Source of the DNA: Labia minor
Lineage: Eukaryota; Arthropoda; Insecta; Dermaptera; Spongiphoridae
DNA: 64,000 nucleotides
NCBI GenBank assembly: GCA_963082975.1
Contig: OY720350.1
Span: forward strand, 18,756,910 to 18,820,909
Direction of reading: 5' to 3'
Below are positions 24,365 to 34,467 of this stretch, piece by piece (positions within the stretch are counted from its first letter, which is position 1; every line of letters begins with the position of its first letter). The notes below the pieces were generated by a model. It was not told the origin of the DNA and did no database searches. It saw only the letters and a list, made by a program, of their open reading frames with translations. The position numbers and the translations under genes are program-made.

Positions 24365-24500
24365 ATTTAATCAATGTGTCCATGGAGAGTTCTCTAGTGT
24401 TTATCGAACAACTCGAAATCCCTCGGGGCAATATCAGGAAAATAAGGTGGTTAACTCTCCAATAATATTCTTTGTTAAAAGTCTAGCCTGGAGGAATAAA
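24365..24500 (-). pseudogene. Mariner transposase fragment
   Basis: The complement of about 24385-24450 reads PPYFPDIAPRDFELF, the motif around the third catalytic aspartate of mariner transposases (usually PPYSPDLAPSD). It continues weakly with a stop and RTLHGH. No inverted repeats, start or upstream domains are visible, so this is a short decayed relic. Confidence 0.55.
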
Positions 24501-26216
24501 TTTACATAGTCGCGACTTTTATTTATTTGTTTTTCGAGTATGCTGGCCATTCTTTATATAATACCGGAATCAAATGTTCATAATTAATTAATAATAATTA
24601 TAAGAAATTGAAATCATGAATAGATTAATTATTAGAATAAATTCCATTGAAGAATATTTGTATTTAACAATTCTAATAATAAATTAAGTGTGTGTTAATA
24701 GAATCGAATTTAAATTAAGGCAAATATAAAAAAAAGATCCAAGAAGTAATGGACAAACGGAGAAATAAAGTGATCTGTCGGAACTGGGTCGTTTGGAGTC
24801 GAATAGATTGTTTGCAGTAGAAAATGCCAAAGGCCGATTCAGCAAATGTGCTACCACCCTCGCTTTCTAACCCGCACTCCCTTCCTTAGCCATTGCCGTC
24901 CCAATACAACACCGTACGAAGCAGTATCCCTTTTCCGGGCACAAAAGACGAGTAACATAAAAAGCTCGCTTCCGCGTTCTGGTGTCGGTAAGTACTATCA
25001 TTATCTACGTTGAGGTGATGGACAAAATCCGGATTGGGATTTCGCTGATGGATTAACGTCCATTTCCCTCGTATTTCACTCACCCCTCATTGCATTCAAT
25101 GTCATTCTCTACAATGCATTCAGATTAATTGAAAAATATTATGTGCATTTTCAATTGTGTCCAAAATGATCACACAAATGCAATAACCTTTATATTAATT
25201 GGCTTCGTTAAACCGCATTTTAAAAAATCGACACAATTATACAAACATTATTTTTTTAATTAATCATATTTTATACTGAATGATCGAAATCCGCAATATC
25301 CCCTACCCTGTTTTTTTCACTTTCTCTCTCCCCAATCCCCCTTCTCTCTCTCTCTCTCTCACTCACACCCACACTCACACACACAGAGAGAGAAACAGAC
25401 ATAGATAGAATTGAGATGGAAGTGGATTCCATTTGGCCGCGGGGCCATTTGGCTTGCAAACAAAAAGCACACGCCATCCAATGTTTAGTTTATAAATGTT
25501 GCATACGCTTGCTATTGTATTCTGAATCGTTTGTTTAATGATAATGCTTATCAATATCAACAATTAAGGCGTGTTTACCGGTGGATTAAACCAATGACAA
25601 AAACGAATTCGAGGATGCCTTCTGCACAACTCGCCATTACAATCTATTCAACTGTATATACCTATATCCTATTAAATACCTAACTATGTTTGATTACATA
25701 TTTATATGTCTTTGTGCTTAAGAGAAAATTTCATTTTCATCACTGGTTTATTGAAAAAAAATAATAAATAATATTACTAGAGAAAATAAAATGAAATTAT
25801 TCATTTTTTAACCGATATTTTATACTCGATTGATTACAGTTATTTGTTATCTAAAACAAGAATTATGAAAAAATAAAATAAAAAATATTAAATTAAAATA
25901 AAAATAAAAAGAGTTAATTAAAAACATTTATATTTATTTTATTATTATTAAAAAAAGAATAAAATCAATTTATCTCTTAAAATGAAAATAGAAATGATTT
26001 ATTTATTTTTCATTTATCATATATACGTATAATGTATAATGTGACATAATTTTAGCCATTTAGCTTCTTTCAGTTTATAAAATATTTTTCCTCAAAAAAT
26101 TCAGATTAACCTGATATCACTTTTAAATGAGCCATCAATAAAAATAAGCAATAGTACATAAAATAATATTACATTCACAGTGGTCTTTAAATCGTATTCG
26201 TATTGTCAGTCATGGA
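24501..26216. other. Intergenic with unique islands and a TC/GA tract
   Basis: About 24770-25110 is a unique, less AT-rich island; TCGGTAAGTA at 24984-24993 resembles a splice donor but no exon could be recognised. A (TC)n(CA)n(GA)n tract lies at 25321-25392. Right beside it, 25410-25620 is unique and contains GGCCGCGGGGCC and several homeodomain/forkhead-like words. The arrangement resembles a regulatory region, but this is a guess. Confidence 0.4.
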
Positions 26217-26349
26217 CAGGCCTGGCCAACCCAAATGAATCTATGGGCCTCTTTGATTAGGAGAAATGCTACAGGGGCCGCATTTTATGGAAACGAATTT
26301 AAACTTTACAATTAAAAAACACTTTTAATACTTTCTTGATGCTTAATGT

Positions 26350-26440
26350 TTAACACGTTCCCGCCGGCTCCATAATTTATCTATTGATTTTATGTGGCGG
26401 TAAGACTCACCGGTGGTACATGCCGGCGGGAACGTGTTAA
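26350..26440. mobile_element. Miniature piggyBac-like element (TTAA target)
   Basis: TTAA flanks both ends (26350-26353 and 26437-26440) and the inner ends are perfect 15-bp inverted repeats, CACGTTCCCGCCGGC and GCCGGCGGGAACGTG. The 83-bp core is far too short to code. TTAA duplication and perfect inverted ends support the piggyBac superfamily, though the first bases are not the usual CCC. It interrupts the hAT sequence. Confidence 0.8.
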
Positions 26441-26459
26441 TGTTTTTCGGCCCCTTTTT

Positions 26460-26943
26460 TACTATCTCGCCAGAGATAGTATTGGGATCACGAAAATTTT
26501 CGATGTTAAGATTTTGATGTTTTTATACGTTTTGAAGGTTCCTGAATCATTTTCACTAAGGTTGAGAAAAATGTCTGTGTGTGTGTGTATGTATGTAGAC
26601 AAGATTACGCAAAAACAGTTTGAGCTAGAATAATGAAATTTGCTACATGGGCATTATTCAAAATTCATAGTTTTCTATCAACTTTTGAGAAATGTAGCTC
26701 AACCGGAAGAGGGTCATTACCTACAATGTTTTGATTTTTTTTCTTCTAAAGTGACCGTAAAAATAAAGATATATGTTTGATAATTTTTCACATGATTAAA
26801 AACGGTTACATACATACACACACACACACATATACACACACAGACATTTTTCTCAACCTTAGTGAAAATGATTCAGGAACCTTCAAAACGTATAAAAACA
26901 TCAAAATCTCAACATCGAAAATTTTCGTGATCGCAATAGTAAA
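26460..26943. mobile_element. Inverted fusion of two HINE-1 3' halves
   Basis: 26460-26802 is a minus-strand HINE-1 3' half, from the hairpin ACTATCTCGCCAGAGATAGT through (TG)n and the core to CACATGATTAAAAA. It joins directly to 26803-26943, a plus-strand 3' quarter (GGTTACATACATAC, (CA)n, CAGACATTTTTCTCAACC to GATCGCAATAGTAA). The element thus has 3' ends on both sides and no 5' head. In the right half the hairpin is missing: CAATAGTAA replaces CAATACTATCTC..GAGATAGTAA. Confidence 0.85.
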
Positions 26944-27102
26944 AATGAATTAATTAATTAATTATTTCTATTATATTCTTTGTTTTTGAATATACAGACG
27001 AAAAATGAAAGTTGCAAAAGAAATATAAAGTTAACTAGAGGGCCGCATAATTTTTCACGGTGGGCCGCATGCGGCCCGAGGGCCGCCGGTTGACCAGGTC
27101 TG

Positions 27103-28410
27103 GTCAAGAAGATAATAAGTAATAAGTAAATAAAGAGCTATTAATATATTATTTTTTTAAATTTTATATATATATATATATCTTTTCATGACAAAATTTG
27201 AGGGATTGTCGAAATATACAATATAATCACACTGAATGCAAAATAACATTAAAAAAAATCCCTTAATATAAATTATGGGCAGACATTAATATTGGATATT
27301 ATACTTTTATTAATTATACAATTAAGAAAAAAATTTAAATGAAAATATATGATTTAAAAAAATAGTAAAAAAAAAATGTTCATGTTTTATTTAATTTTTA
27401 AATTTAAAAGTTTTGTATTGTAATGTGAGGGAGGAAGGATGGTGGCTCTTCATCATTCCAATAGCAGCCTCCAATTGCTTGTCTATATCCACAAATCCAC
27501 ATATATTATCCATCCAAATACAAGATAAATCTCCGCTGTCCATCTTTGCGGTTACCGATGGACAGAACACGGCGATCCGATCTGTGCAATTATCCGACTC
27601 ACTTGTCACTGTTTAGGGACCCTCTGCACCGATAGGCGTTTATCTACGGCGAAATTTGACTACAACTTGTAACCCAAGCCTCGGCCATGAATTCACTTGG
27701 TTACATTCTGGACATTACAGAAATGCATACGAATAGGGAGGACTCTCTGGACGAACATATCGGACATATTTTAGAAAGGGTTACACTACAAAGGAAATGA
27801 ATGGCGATAAACCACCGACATAACACAAGACACACACAATTCATTCATCTATTCGTTAATTTCATACCTGTTTGAGTCTTTATTATCATAAAATTCAAAT
27901 TGGAATAAAATACTTTACAATATTAGTTATTTATATATAAATATATATTTATAAAATGAAAACTATGAAATATTATAATTTCAAGTAGTTTAGAATTAAA
28001 TAAAATTTAATTTTTTTGTAATTAAATGAATTTTTTTTTTATTTGGGTATGAGCTCTGTATTTTTCTGTATTAATATATTAGATACTAATAATAAATATA
28101 AGATCCGATTATTTAAAATAAAAAAGAAAAAATAATTTACAAAAATAAAATTTAGAAATTTTTTATTTGAAACTCTTTCGTAAAAAATAAAAATAAAATA
28201 ATTTTTTGACTTTTAAAATGTTTAGAAATATTTACTAAAATTTTATATTGTTATAAAAATGTCAGAAATTGATTGATTATTGGATTAAAAAATGTCAAGG
28301 AGCAATGAACATCTTCTAGTTCGATTATAAAATTGTTAGTATTATTATTGATAAGATATTTAAGGTATATCGGTATCCTAGGACTTAATCCACATACAGA
28401 TGATATAGAG
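27103..28410. other. Intergenic with one unique island
   Basis: About 27410-27840 is a long, less AT-rich unique island with open frames on both strands that resemble nothing. The rest is AT filler. Confidence 0.45.
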
Positions 28411-29582
28411 CAGCGATTCTCAACCACTGTGCCGCGGCAGTTTTGTGTGCCGCGAGATTTTCAAAATGTGCCGACAAATTTTACGAATGTAAAGTTCAAA
28501 TTAAGAAAAAGTACTTATTTATTTTATATGTATGTAAAAAAAAGGTAAAATGTTTTTGCGATCAGGCTCTTAAACATCTTCGACTTTTCAATATGGCTCT
28601 AAGTATCACCAAGTGGGCCCACCCCTGTTATATTATTTCACAAATGTGCCCGACTATTGAAAAAGATACACTTAACTTTTTCTTTGTGTGCCGCCAAATT
28701 TTACGAATGTAAAGTTCAAATTAAGAAAAGATACTTATTTATTTTATATGTATGTAAAATAAGTTGACCTGTGGCCAGGTCCGAACCGACCGACGGTTTG
28801 AAGTAAATTAATTAGCAGCTCCAGAAACAATTTCAAATAATTTTAATATATCTATTAATGTAATAAAAAACAGATATGGATACATAAATAATAAATATAA
28901 ACATTTTTAATTTTATTTTATTTATAATATATATGCAAGACCAGGCTGTGACGTCATGAATGGCTGGATGACGTCATATAATTTTAAATCAAGAGAAAAA
29001 ACTAATAAATATGATTTTCCCGAGGATAAAACTAATACAAAGTGCATGATTCGTGATGATATATAAAAAAATCTCCTCATGTGAAATTTGGTGTGAAAAT
29101 AACCCTTCCCTTCCTATCGTCGATCGCTAATACTACCACTTCCGGTTTCCGGATTTGCACCAAAAGTTGATCAATTCATCCCACTGATGCATTAAGTAAA
29201 TATACCAAATTTCATCAAAATCGGTTGAGCCGTTCAGGCTGTACACATCTATACGGACGGACGGACGGACGGACAGACATCATGCTAAAAATACTTTTTT
29301 CTGTTAAGAAAATGCATGATTCGTGGAGATATGTAAAAATCTCCACATGTGAAATTTGGTGTGAAAACAATACCTCCCTTACTATCGTCGGTCGGTAAAA
29401 AAGGGTAAAATGTTTTTGCGATCAGGCTCTAAGTATCACCAAGTGGGCCCACCCCTGTTATATTATTTCACAAATGTGTCCGACTATTGAAAAAGGTACA
29501 CTTATCTTTTTCTTTGAGTGCCGCCAAATTTTTAAACCGTTAAAAGAGTGCCGCGGTAAAAAAAAAAGGTTGAGAATCACTG
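28411..29582 (+). mobile_element. hAT element with internal duplication and nested HINE-2
   Basis: Ends CAGCGATTCTCAACC and GGTTGAGAATCACTG, with a perfect 8-bp target duplication ATATAGAG (28403-28410 and 29583-29590). A stretch of about 220 bp is repeated: AAATTTTACGAATGTAAAG occurs at 28476 and 28696, each followed by the same phrases. A HINE-2 (28760-29397) sits after TATGTATGTAAAAT and is followed by AAGGGTAAAATG. Non-coding. Confidence 0.92.
28760..29397 (+). mobile_element. HINE-2, complete copy nested in a hAT
   Basis: Head AAGTTGACCTGTGGCCAGGT, subterminal repeat ACCGACCGACGG intact, five CGGA-type units at about 29255-29274 followed by CAGACATCATGC, and the 3' end CTATCGTCGGTCGGT. 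This is the best-preserved copy with both ends matching the family and serves as its type copy. Confidence 0.9.
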
Positions 29583-29590
29583 ATATAGAG

Positions 29591-31232
29591 TTTCCGCCAA
29601 TTAGTTAATCCAATTCATAATTAAGTAATAAAGGAGTTAATAAATAATGAAATACTAAAACTATTGGAGTACCTTTAAAATAGACAAACCGGGGAGGATT
29701 ATAATAAATAAATAAATTAATTAATTACACCTAATATCAACAAACAGGATACCAAATAAATAAACTGGACTAACAAGCAAAGTTGTTTTCCAACATTGAA
29801 GGATTTTAATATAATATCATATTATATCTTTATTTTGAATACTCATATATTAAATTATATTAAATATCTCATGAAACAATATTTGCATTTATTTTTTTAA
29901 TCATTCTATTTATATATGTATGTATTATATATAAAAATATCTATTTGTGTTAAATACAAATAACACACTAAAAAGTAAATAATGACAAAAGGTTATATAA
30001 TTCAATTGAATTAAAAAACAAAAAAAACAAAACAAAGCAAAAGAGATTAATTTTATTAGCCCCCTGGTGGATGAATTTCGATTCGCATTTGAATTGATGT
30101 CCGTTTCAACCCTTCCGAGAACGATTCATTTCTCCCCTAAGAATGTCTCTTTAACTATTTCTAATGCCAAAAGTCATTTAAAAACTGACCATTACCCATT
30201 TTATCGTTTCAACCATCGTTAGTAATTAAATATTTTTCATGTTATAAATTTTCCTTTACAATATAGAAAAGAATTTGCTCGGTGTCATTTTATGACTTGA
30301 AGAAATTATAGGACCCGAACTTGAAAATAAAATATAAAAGAGCTCGTTTTATTTTTTTTTTTTTTTTTTTATTTAATCCTGCTCTTCTTTTTATTGTAAT
30401 GCAAATAAATGTTGAAATGGAAGTGAATTTGTTCTATTCTTTTGCGTTGGTTGGGTGAGGAATTAATTAAAAGTTGTTTGTGGTAACAAACGTGCTCATA
30501 TATAAAGCCAAGTAACATGTTTATTATTAAGCGAGTTCAAGTATTTTTTAATTAAAAGGAAAATTCTCTGGATAAAAGAATATTAAGAAAAATAAAGATT
30601 ATAAATAATGTAATCTTATTGTAGAGCCTCAGGCATTTGCAATTCAACAACAAACCCTAACCTTCATTCATTCGCCTCTTCATTATCATTATTCACTTTA
30701 TTTCTTATATTATGATATTTTTTTCGGTTCTACCACAGTTTGAATTTTATATTTTTCAATTCACTACCATATTGTATAAAAATAAAACCAACAAATTCAT
30801 AATTTTATTTAAGAGAAACATATAAATAACTCAGTGAAGTGTTTTCCCTAACCAGAGAAATAATTAACCTTTGCTAAGTGAGTTAATTGAAGTGCACAGC
30901 GTCCAATTATTTAAAAGAATGTCAAAAGGAGAGTCGGATTTGTTCATTTATTATTGTGCCCCTTTGGTGTGTCATTTGGTGATATATAGTTTACACAAAA
31001 GACAATTTATTTCATTTTGCTATTGGGATAAAAATAAATGCATCCACCTCCTCCTCTTCCTCTCATCACTCTTTCTCTCTTCTCGCGTTCTAGTTTAAGC
31101 AATTGAGAAAAATCACTAAATTTATATAAAATGATATATTTTAAAAAAAAAAAAAAAACAAAAAAAAAATATATATATATATTTACAATCGTAATTAGAA
31201 AATCTGTTATATTTATTCAAATTTATCAATGT
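29591..31232. other. Intergenic, AT-rich
   Basis: A unique stretch lies at about 30055-30130 (CCCCTGGTGGATGAATTTCG). A 75-codon open frame at 30871-31098 resembles no family and is probably chance. T tracts lie at 30352-30370 and an A tract at 31142-31159. Confidence 0.45.
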
Positions 31233-31335
31233 TATTACTCTAAACTTTAGACTCTAAAGTTTAGAGTAACGTTAGAGTGAGGTTAGATTTCTTGTTCTAA
31301 AGTTCTAAAGTTTAGAACAAGAAATCTAACCTCAC
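31233..31335. repeat. Two adjacent perfect hairpins
   Basis: The first arm pair is TTACTCTAAACTTTA with TAAAGTTTAGAGTAA around GACTC. Seven bases later, GTGAGGTTAGATTTCTTG.. at 31277 pairs over 25 bases without mismatch with its inverse ending at 31335, around a nine-base loop. Both stems share CTAAAGTTTAGA-like words. Either a tiny foldback transposon or a structured RNA locus; no tRNA-like or miRNA-family resemblance was recognised. Confidence 0.75.
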
Positions 31336-31817
31336 TAATTGTAAGTAAAACATGAGTAATTGTGAAATTGTATAATATATATTATAATAATATATTTTCT
31401 TTTTAAGATAAACTTAAAAGTAATTTTAAAGATTGTTTACCATCACCAGTAAAACTTAAATCATTCTGAATTTAATGATGACGAAAAAGTTCTCAAAATT
31501 TTAATTCTTTATAAATCATTCAATTTTATTAAATGCTAAATTCTATTTTTTTTAACTCTACTGGAGGACCAATTATTCTAAGAGTGAAAATATTTATCTC
31601 TAAAATGAATAAATAAATCAGATTAGAATTTTCATCTCAATTTTAATGATTCTAATAAACTTTCTTAATTTCTTGGAAATGTTAGTAAGAAGATAATTCA
31701 TATGTTTTCTCAAAACAGAGGGTTAATTAAATAAAAAACTAAATATTTTTAAAGACTAGGATATCTATTTTTGCAGAAACCTAAAAAAAATAATCAATCA
31801 AATAATTAATTGTAAGT

Positions 31818-32164
31818 CAGTGATTCTCAACCACTGAGCGGCGGCACTTTTGTGTGCCACGAGATTATCAAATTTGCCGTCAAATTACAAATGTAAAGAG
31901 GCTCTTAAACATTTCCAATTTTTTTTTTTGTATAAATTTTTTCCATCTGGTTCTAAAAAACAAGGTAAAACATTTTTCGGACTAGGTTAAACATTTCCGA
32001 CTTCCTAATTTTTTTTTTCAATATGGTTCTAAAAAAAAAGGTAAACCGTTTTTGGGGCCATTTTTTTCAATATGGTAAACTTTCTTATCTTTTCCTTTGT
32101 GTGCCGCCAAATTTTTAAACCGTTAAAAGTGTGCCGCGGTAAAAAAAAAGATTGAGAATCACTG
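31818..32164 (+). mobile_element. hAT element, non-autonomous, perfect target duplication
   Basis: Ends CAGTGATTCTCAACC and GATTGAGAATCACTG with one mismatch, flanked by TTGTAAGT on both sides (31810-31817 and 32165-32172). Same family as 28411-29582 but internally deleted, including the site where that copy carries HINE-2. Confidence 0.92.
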
Positions 32165-32172
32165 TTGTAAGT

Positions 32173-33409
32173 ATATTCAAATGTTTTTAATGTAAAGTTG
32201 TAAATAAAAATTCTCTTTTCCCAAAAGAAGGAGGATGCGGTTGTGAGTTTTAGGTAGTATACTGGATAATTAAATAAATGGTTAAATTAATGATAGTGAT
32301 ATAGACTTTAGTTTTAAACAACAATTTATTTTGCTTTGATTAATTCTAAAGTGAAATTAATTATTTATTTGTTGACACTCAAGAATAAATAGTGTTTTTT
32401 GTTTTTGTTTGTTTTTTGTACATTTCGAATTGAACCAATATTTAGTACCTTGGATAGAATAAAAAAAGTTTTTAATAAGTTGTTATGTGAATGATTAGTA
32501 TTAGAGTGTGTCATCAATTATTTAGAATATAAACGAAGTATTCGAGTAAGTGTCATCGCCATGGTATCATGAAAAATGGTTACCACTGATGGTTGGGTGT
32601 CAACACAAGAAATTAAAATGTTACCAAACTGTTTTTGGAAATGAACTTTCCTTCCTCAATGAAGAGAAAAGTGTGGGGTCCACAATTTCAATTACTCAGT
32701 GGCAAGATCGCTTGTCGACAAGAGTCTGGAAGCAAACAGGGAAAGAAAGAGATGAAGACGAGGAGGATGTCTAAAATGTCACATGGCCTATCCTCATGCT
32801 TTTTCTTCTAATTCGCCAGCGGCTAGTCATTTATCAAAGAACGACGTGACTCTGATGAATAGCTTTGGGACATTCAGATGATTTCAATTTACAAACGAAT
32901 TTTACTCATTGCTTGGAATATCTTTAAGGGTTTATATCAGAGAGAGAAACCTGTAAACGAGTATTCAAATCATATCTAAAAAAAATAAATATTTACTAAA
33001 AATTCTATTAATTTCAAATACAGTCCACAATTTAAAAAATAAACTTTCCTACAATTATAAAATATAAACTAATACAATTTATGAAATAAAATATATTTAA
33101 TCTGATTTTTATTACTTAAAAATATTTATATATTTTCATATATTAAATAATATAAATTGATATATACAATTACACTCTCGAATGCAAAACAAATGCAATC
33201 ATTTTTTAAAATCGTGTTCAGAAGTATTTTTTCAAGAAAATAAATAACTAAATTAAAAATAATATGAACCAATTGAAAGCTTAAGATTTCAGCTTTAAGA
33301 CAATTTTATTTTAAATAAAATTTGTTTGATCTTTTTGAATCATTGAAATTTTTTAATTAAACTACAAGAAAAATGAAAATGTGAGTAAGTTAGGTATTAT
33401 GAAAAAAAA
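32173..33409. other. Intergenic
   Basis: About 32545-32900 is a less AT-rich unique island containing a 74-codon open frame (32550-32774) of no recognisable family, with a charged C-terminal tail. The remainder is AT filler. Confidence 0.4.
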
Positions 33410-33850
33410 AAATTTATATTTAATTAATATTTTATGTTCCCTCCATGATCGTTAATTACATTTTCCATGCGATTTTTACTAATGTTTGTGGGATCGCTTC
33501 CCTCTTCTCCAGTAACGTTACATCGAGCTTCCTAATGCTTAAAGGTGGTCCCACAAATGTTCATAGAGGTTCAAGTCTGGGCTGAGTGCTGTCCAGTTTA
33601 TCATCCTTATACCAACTTCGTTTAGGAACTTTTTGGTTAGGTTTGACGTATAACAACTTGCGTTATCATGTATTAGGATCATGGTTTCCTCAACAAATCC
33701 TTCATAAGGAAAAACACGATCTAACAAAATGTTGTTAATATATCTGTCATCACTCTTACTTCTCTGGGTCACCTATATACTTATCTTCTGTTATCATTTT
33801 CATGGAGGTCTATCCTACATTCATCACTGAACAACACAGACTGTCATTGT
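33410..33850 (-). pseudogene. Tc1-like transposase remnant
   Basis: On the minus strand, in order: VLFSDECRIDLHENDN (first catalytic Asp region, about 33770-33835, with two stops just after), HDNASCYTSN (second Asp), WTALSPDLNLYEHLWDHL (third acidic residue, Tc1 type with Glu), and a decayed C-terminal stretch ending NRMENVINDHGGN at about 33430. Frameshifts and stops break it. The N-terminal DNA-binding half and inverted ends are absent. It would have catalysed cut-and-paste transposition but is inactive here. Confidence 0.87.
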
Positions 33851-33954
33851 TCGATAGTCCAAAGAAGAAAATACTAGTATAGTAGTATAATAGATTAAGA
33901 TTTCAATGTCCAATAAAACAACAATAAAAGAAATAAACACGATAGGATATAGAA

Positions 33955-34231
33955 CAGTGATTCCCAAAGTGGGCGCTGGAACGATCCAGGAGGGGGGGGG
34001 GCGATGATGACTACAGGTGTATTTAGGGAAAATTACTTGTATATTACTTTTCTATTCTGAGATCAATAAATATAATAGATACATAAATTCAATGTTTCTA
34101 ATGTACACCTTTATTTATAATATTTTGCAAATAGGCACATTTATCTTTCTGTTTAATTGTTATTATTATTGCACTGAGTAAATTATTTTCTGGAAAGGGG
34201 ATGCTCGGATAAATAAGTTTTGGAACCACGG
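33955..34231 (+). mobile_element. Small hAT element, perfect target duplication
   Basis: Starts CAGTGATTCCCAAAGTGGG, ends TTTTGGAACCACGG, with ATATAGAA on both sides (33947-33954 and 34232-34239). A G run lies at 33992-34001. It differs from the CAGTGATTCTCAACC group. No coding capacity. Confidence 0.87.
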
Positions 34232-34436
34232 ATATAGAATATATAAGTATTTCTAAGTGTTAATTCTATGTATATTTCTAAAAGAATTCTACAGTCCAAT
34301 TTTACACTTTTTTACTATCTCGCCAGAGATAGTATTGCGATCACGAAAATTTTCGATGTTGAGATTTTGATGTTTTTATACGTTTTGAAGGTTCCTGAAT
34401 CATTTTCACTAAGGTTGAGAAAAATGTCTGTGTGTG

Positions 34437-34450
<14 letters not shown>

Positions 34451-34467
<17 letters not shown>

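Larger units (their letters stand above)
26217..27102 (+). mobile_element. hAT element with piggyBac-like MITE and inverted HINE-1 inside
   Basis: Ends CAGGCCTGGCCAACC and GGTTGACCAGGTCTG are inverted with two mismatches, the classic form of one hAT group. Flanks GTCATGGA and GTCAAGAA agree at six of eight. The right part GGGCCGCATGCGGCCCGAGG is typical of hAT subterminal sequence. Two later insertions (26350-26440 and 26460-26943) interrupt it. No transposase survives. Confidence 0.87.

Noticed and set aside
24984..24993. Splice donor TCGGTAAGTA marking an exon
   Set aside because: A good donor word alone, with no open frame of recognisable protein or acceptor, is not enough.
29250..29280. 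CRISPR-like short repeats (CGGACGGACGGA)
   Set aside because: A simple four-base microsatellite inside HINE-2; eukaryotic DNA without spacers.
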